Positions 7,165 to 8,267 of a stretch of DNA of 8,267 bases are shown here, in pieces (within the stretch, counting starts at the first letter, position 1; each line of letters starts with the position of its first letter). Under the pieces are notes generated by a model. That model saw only the letters and a program-made list of their open reading frames with translations, searched no databases and was not told where the DNA came from. The stretch comes from an uncultured Clostridia bacterium (GTDB taxonomy: Bacteria; Bacillota; Clostridia; Oscillospirales; Ruminococcaceae): positions 1-8,267 of the forward strand of contig CANRPG010000076.1 of NCBI GenBank assembly GCA_947632425.1, written 5' to 3'. Position numbers and translations under genes: made by a program.

Positions 7165-7186
7165 GTACAACATAGCAAAGGCAGTA

Positions 7187-7215
7187 TTGAAAATAGCGGC
7201 AAAGTGTTATATAAT
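7187..7215 (+). promoter_or_regulatory. Sigma-A-type promoter for the ECF sigma operon
   Basis: TTGAAA (7187-7192, five of six matches to consensus) and a perfect TATAAT (7210-7215) are separated by exactly 17 nt. Transcription would start near 7222, about 57 nt before the sigma factor start codon. A housekeeping promoter would supply a basal level of the sigma factor and its membrane partner. Confidence 0.85.
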
Positions 7216-7219
7216 ATTT

Positions 7220-7248
7220 TGTGACGTGAAGCGAAAGTTTTCCGTCTA
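7220..7248 (+). promoter_or_regulatory. Candidate ECF-sigma-dependent (autoregulatory) promoter
   Basis: TGTGAC (7220-7225) and CGTC (7243-7246, within TCCGTCTATA) are 17 nt apart and resemble ECF sigma promoters, which usually combine an AAC-type -35 with a CGTC-type -10. It lies downstream of the housekeeping promoter and upstream of the sigma gene, the usual place for an autoregulatory ECF promoter. Transcription would start near 7254, leaving room for the AAAGGAG Shine-Dalgarno at 7264-7270. The -35 match is imperfect. Confidence 0.5.
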
Positions 7249-7278
7249 TATATACAGAAGGCGAAAGGAGCTGAGAAT

Positions 7279-7839
7279 ATGGAAGACTTGCAGATGATCG
7301 ATATGCTGTTTGCACGCGATGAAAACGCGCTTGCGGCTATGAAAGAAAAGTACGGCGGCTACTGCGCAAAAATTGCCGTGAACATTCTTGGCAGCGCGCA
7401 GGACGCAGAAGAATGTGTAAATGATGCATACACAAAAATGTGGACATCCATACCTCCCGCACGGCCTACAGATCTGAAAACGTTTTTGGGCAAAACAGTT
7501 AGAAATCTCGCTTTGGACAGATACGATGCGGCAAGGGCAAAAAAGCGCGGCGGCGGACAGACCGAGGCTGTGCTTGAAGAACTGGCGCAGTGTCTGCCCT
7601 GCGAATGTGACACCGAACGCGAAGTTGATATGCGGCAATTGCAGGGGCTTTTAAATGAATTTCTGGGTAGTCTTAAAAAGCAGGACGCGCAGTTTTTCGT
7701 GCTGCGGTACTGGCATCTTTACATGATAAATGATATAGCGCAGAGGTATTCGGTGAGCGAGAGCAGGGTGAAGATGTCGCTGCTGAGGAGCAGAGGCAGG
7801 CTGAAAGAGTTTTTGGAGAAAGAGGGTTTTGATATATGA
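7279..7839 (+). CDS. ECF-family RNA polymerase sigma factor
   Basis: This is a 186-residue alternative sigma factor with only regions 2 and 4, as in extracytoplasmic-function sigmas. Region 2 covers about 24-92, with the core-binding segment DAEECVNDAYTKMW (42-55) and the -10-recognising segment from TFLGKTVRNLALDRYDAARAKK (68-89). A short acidic linker follows (CECDTEREVD). Region 4 covers about 125-181, with its helix-turn-helix in INDIAQRYSVSESRVKMSLLRS (150-171) for -35 recognition. The style resembles clostridial ECF sigmas related to SigV/SigW; the regulon cannot be read from the sequence. AAAGGAG (7264-7270) lies 8 nt before the ATG. The stop codon overlaps the start of the next gene as ATGA, so the two products are translationally coupled, as expected for a sigma factor and its regulator. 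Confidence 0.95.
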   Translation: MEDLQMIDMLFARDENALAAMKEKYGGYCAKIAVNILGSAQDAEECVNDAYTKMWTSIPPARPTDLKTFLGKTVRNLALDRYDAARAKKRGGGQTEAVLEELAQCLPCECDTEREVDMRQLQGLLNEFLGSLKKQDAQFFVLRYWHLYMINDIAQRYSVSESRVKMSLLRSRGRLKEFLEKEGFDI

Positions 7840-8267
7840 ACGAAAAAACTTTGCTTAAAGCCATAGGCGGAATTGATGACAGATTTTTAATGTTTGACAC
7901 GCAGGAGCAGACCGACAGAAAAAGTATTAAACACGGCGCAGTCTGGGTGGTATGCGCGGCGGCAGCTTTGGCGGTATGCATTGGTGCGGCGGTTGTTTTG
8001 CAGCACGGCAGAAATGAAGTTAAAAGCGCTCCCGAGAGCAGCGCGGTGACAACATATCAGTCTGAAATTGCATATAAAAAACAATGGGACGAGATGACCG
8101 ACGAGGAGAGATACACATTATTAGAATACGGCGGCGAAAGCTATGACAGCAGGCTTTCGGCTGTGCCGCGGCAGTATCTGGGCGAGAAGGCAGGCGATGC
8201 GCAGGCGGTGGGGTATGACCTTTTCAATGATGAAAAACACACCCTAGGGTGCGAGGTCTACGCTATT
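7836..8267 (+). CDS. Single-pass membrane protein, putative anti-sigma factor or sensor partner of the ECF sigma (partial)
   Basis: The frame is open for 144 codons to the window edge and overlaps the sigma stop codon by 4 nt (ATGA). A short cytosolic segment of about 34 residues includes LLKAIGGIDDRFLMFD (6-21). It is followed by one transmembrane helix at about 35-56 (Ala/Val-rich, starting AVWVV), then an extracytoplasmic region with a Ser/Thr-rich stretch and a polar domain beginning near residue 80. The gene order, coupling and topology are those of anti-sigma factors that hold an ECF sigma at the membrane. The cytosolic part has no zinc-binding HxxxCxxC anti-sigma motif and is very short, so it would be an atypical anti-sigma. 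I do not recognise a named family with certainty. The coding frame and membrane anchor are well supported; the anti-sigma role is inferred from context. Confidence 0.75.
   Translation, partial: MNEKTLLKAIGGIDDRFLMFDTQEQTDRKSIKHGAVWVVCAAAALAVCIGAAVVLQHGRNEVKSAPESSAVTTYQSEIAYKKQWDEMTDEERYTLLEYGGESYDSRLSAVPRQYLGEKAGDAQAVGYDLFNDEKHTLGCEVYAI

Noticed and set aside
7221..7278. Leader of the sigma operon as a riboswitch (gcgaaag repeated at 7231 and 7261, TATATATA run)
   Set aside because: The leader is under 60 nt, with no stable GC-rich stem, no terminator and no known aptamer core.
7246..7638. A 130-codon open frame on the minus strand antisense to the ECF sigma gene
   Set aside because: It is a shadow of the sigma gene. 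The product is Cys/Phe-rich without family features, and its 3' end runs over the sigma promoter region.

Overview
The window looks like a chromosomal segment of a spore-forming Firmicute in class Clostridia, most plausibly a Ruminococcus-like member of the Oscillospirales. The basis is a YunB-type sporulation protein, a NAD+-dependent DNA ligase next to a gatCA tRNA amidotransferase operon, Gram-positive Shine-Dalgarno sites, sigma-A-like promoters and an ECF sigma factor/membrane partner pair of the clostridial type. The placement is inferred from protein style and not proven. Nearly all of the sequence is coding, no stretch over 300 bases lacks a gene, and I see no tRNA, rRNA, CRISPR array or insertion sequence.

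Positions 1-3740 (minus strand) hold a housekeeping operon read from a promoter at about 3763-3735: ligA, then gatC, then gatA, with gaps of 17 and 12 nt. gatA runs off the left edge with only a few C-terminal residues missing; gatB, if present, would lie beyond it. Positions 3769-4374 hold a yunB-like sporulation gene. Positions 4454-5083 hold a small calcineurin-type metallophosphoesterase whose stop codon runs directly into a strong intrinsic terminator. Positions 5126-7060 hold the most unusual gene. It encodes a 644-residue protein with no visible signal peptide, in which a ParB-like N-terminal module is joined to a BMP/PnrA-type periplasmic-binding fold, the fold used outside the cell to bind purine nucleosides.

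Positions 7061-7278 are a divergent regulatory region. A near-consensus promoter (TTGATT-17-TATAAT, extended -10) fires left into the ParB/BMP gene. Another (TTGAAA-17-TATAAT) fires right, followed by a second, ECF-type promoter candidate (TGTGAC...CGTC). The rightward transcript encodes an ECF sigma factor (7279-7839) and, overlapping its stop codon as ATGA, a single-pass membrane protein (from 7836 to the window edge) that is the obvious candidate for its anti-sigma or signal-sensing partner.

In functional terms there are three blocks: DNA ligation plus Gln/Asn-tRNA transamidation; sporulation and small-molecule or phosphoester functions; and a cell-surface stress-type signalling module. 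Several gene starts needed thought. I moved ligA to the internal ATG and yunB to an internal GTG, because promoter, Shine-Dalgarno and terminator positions favour those starts.
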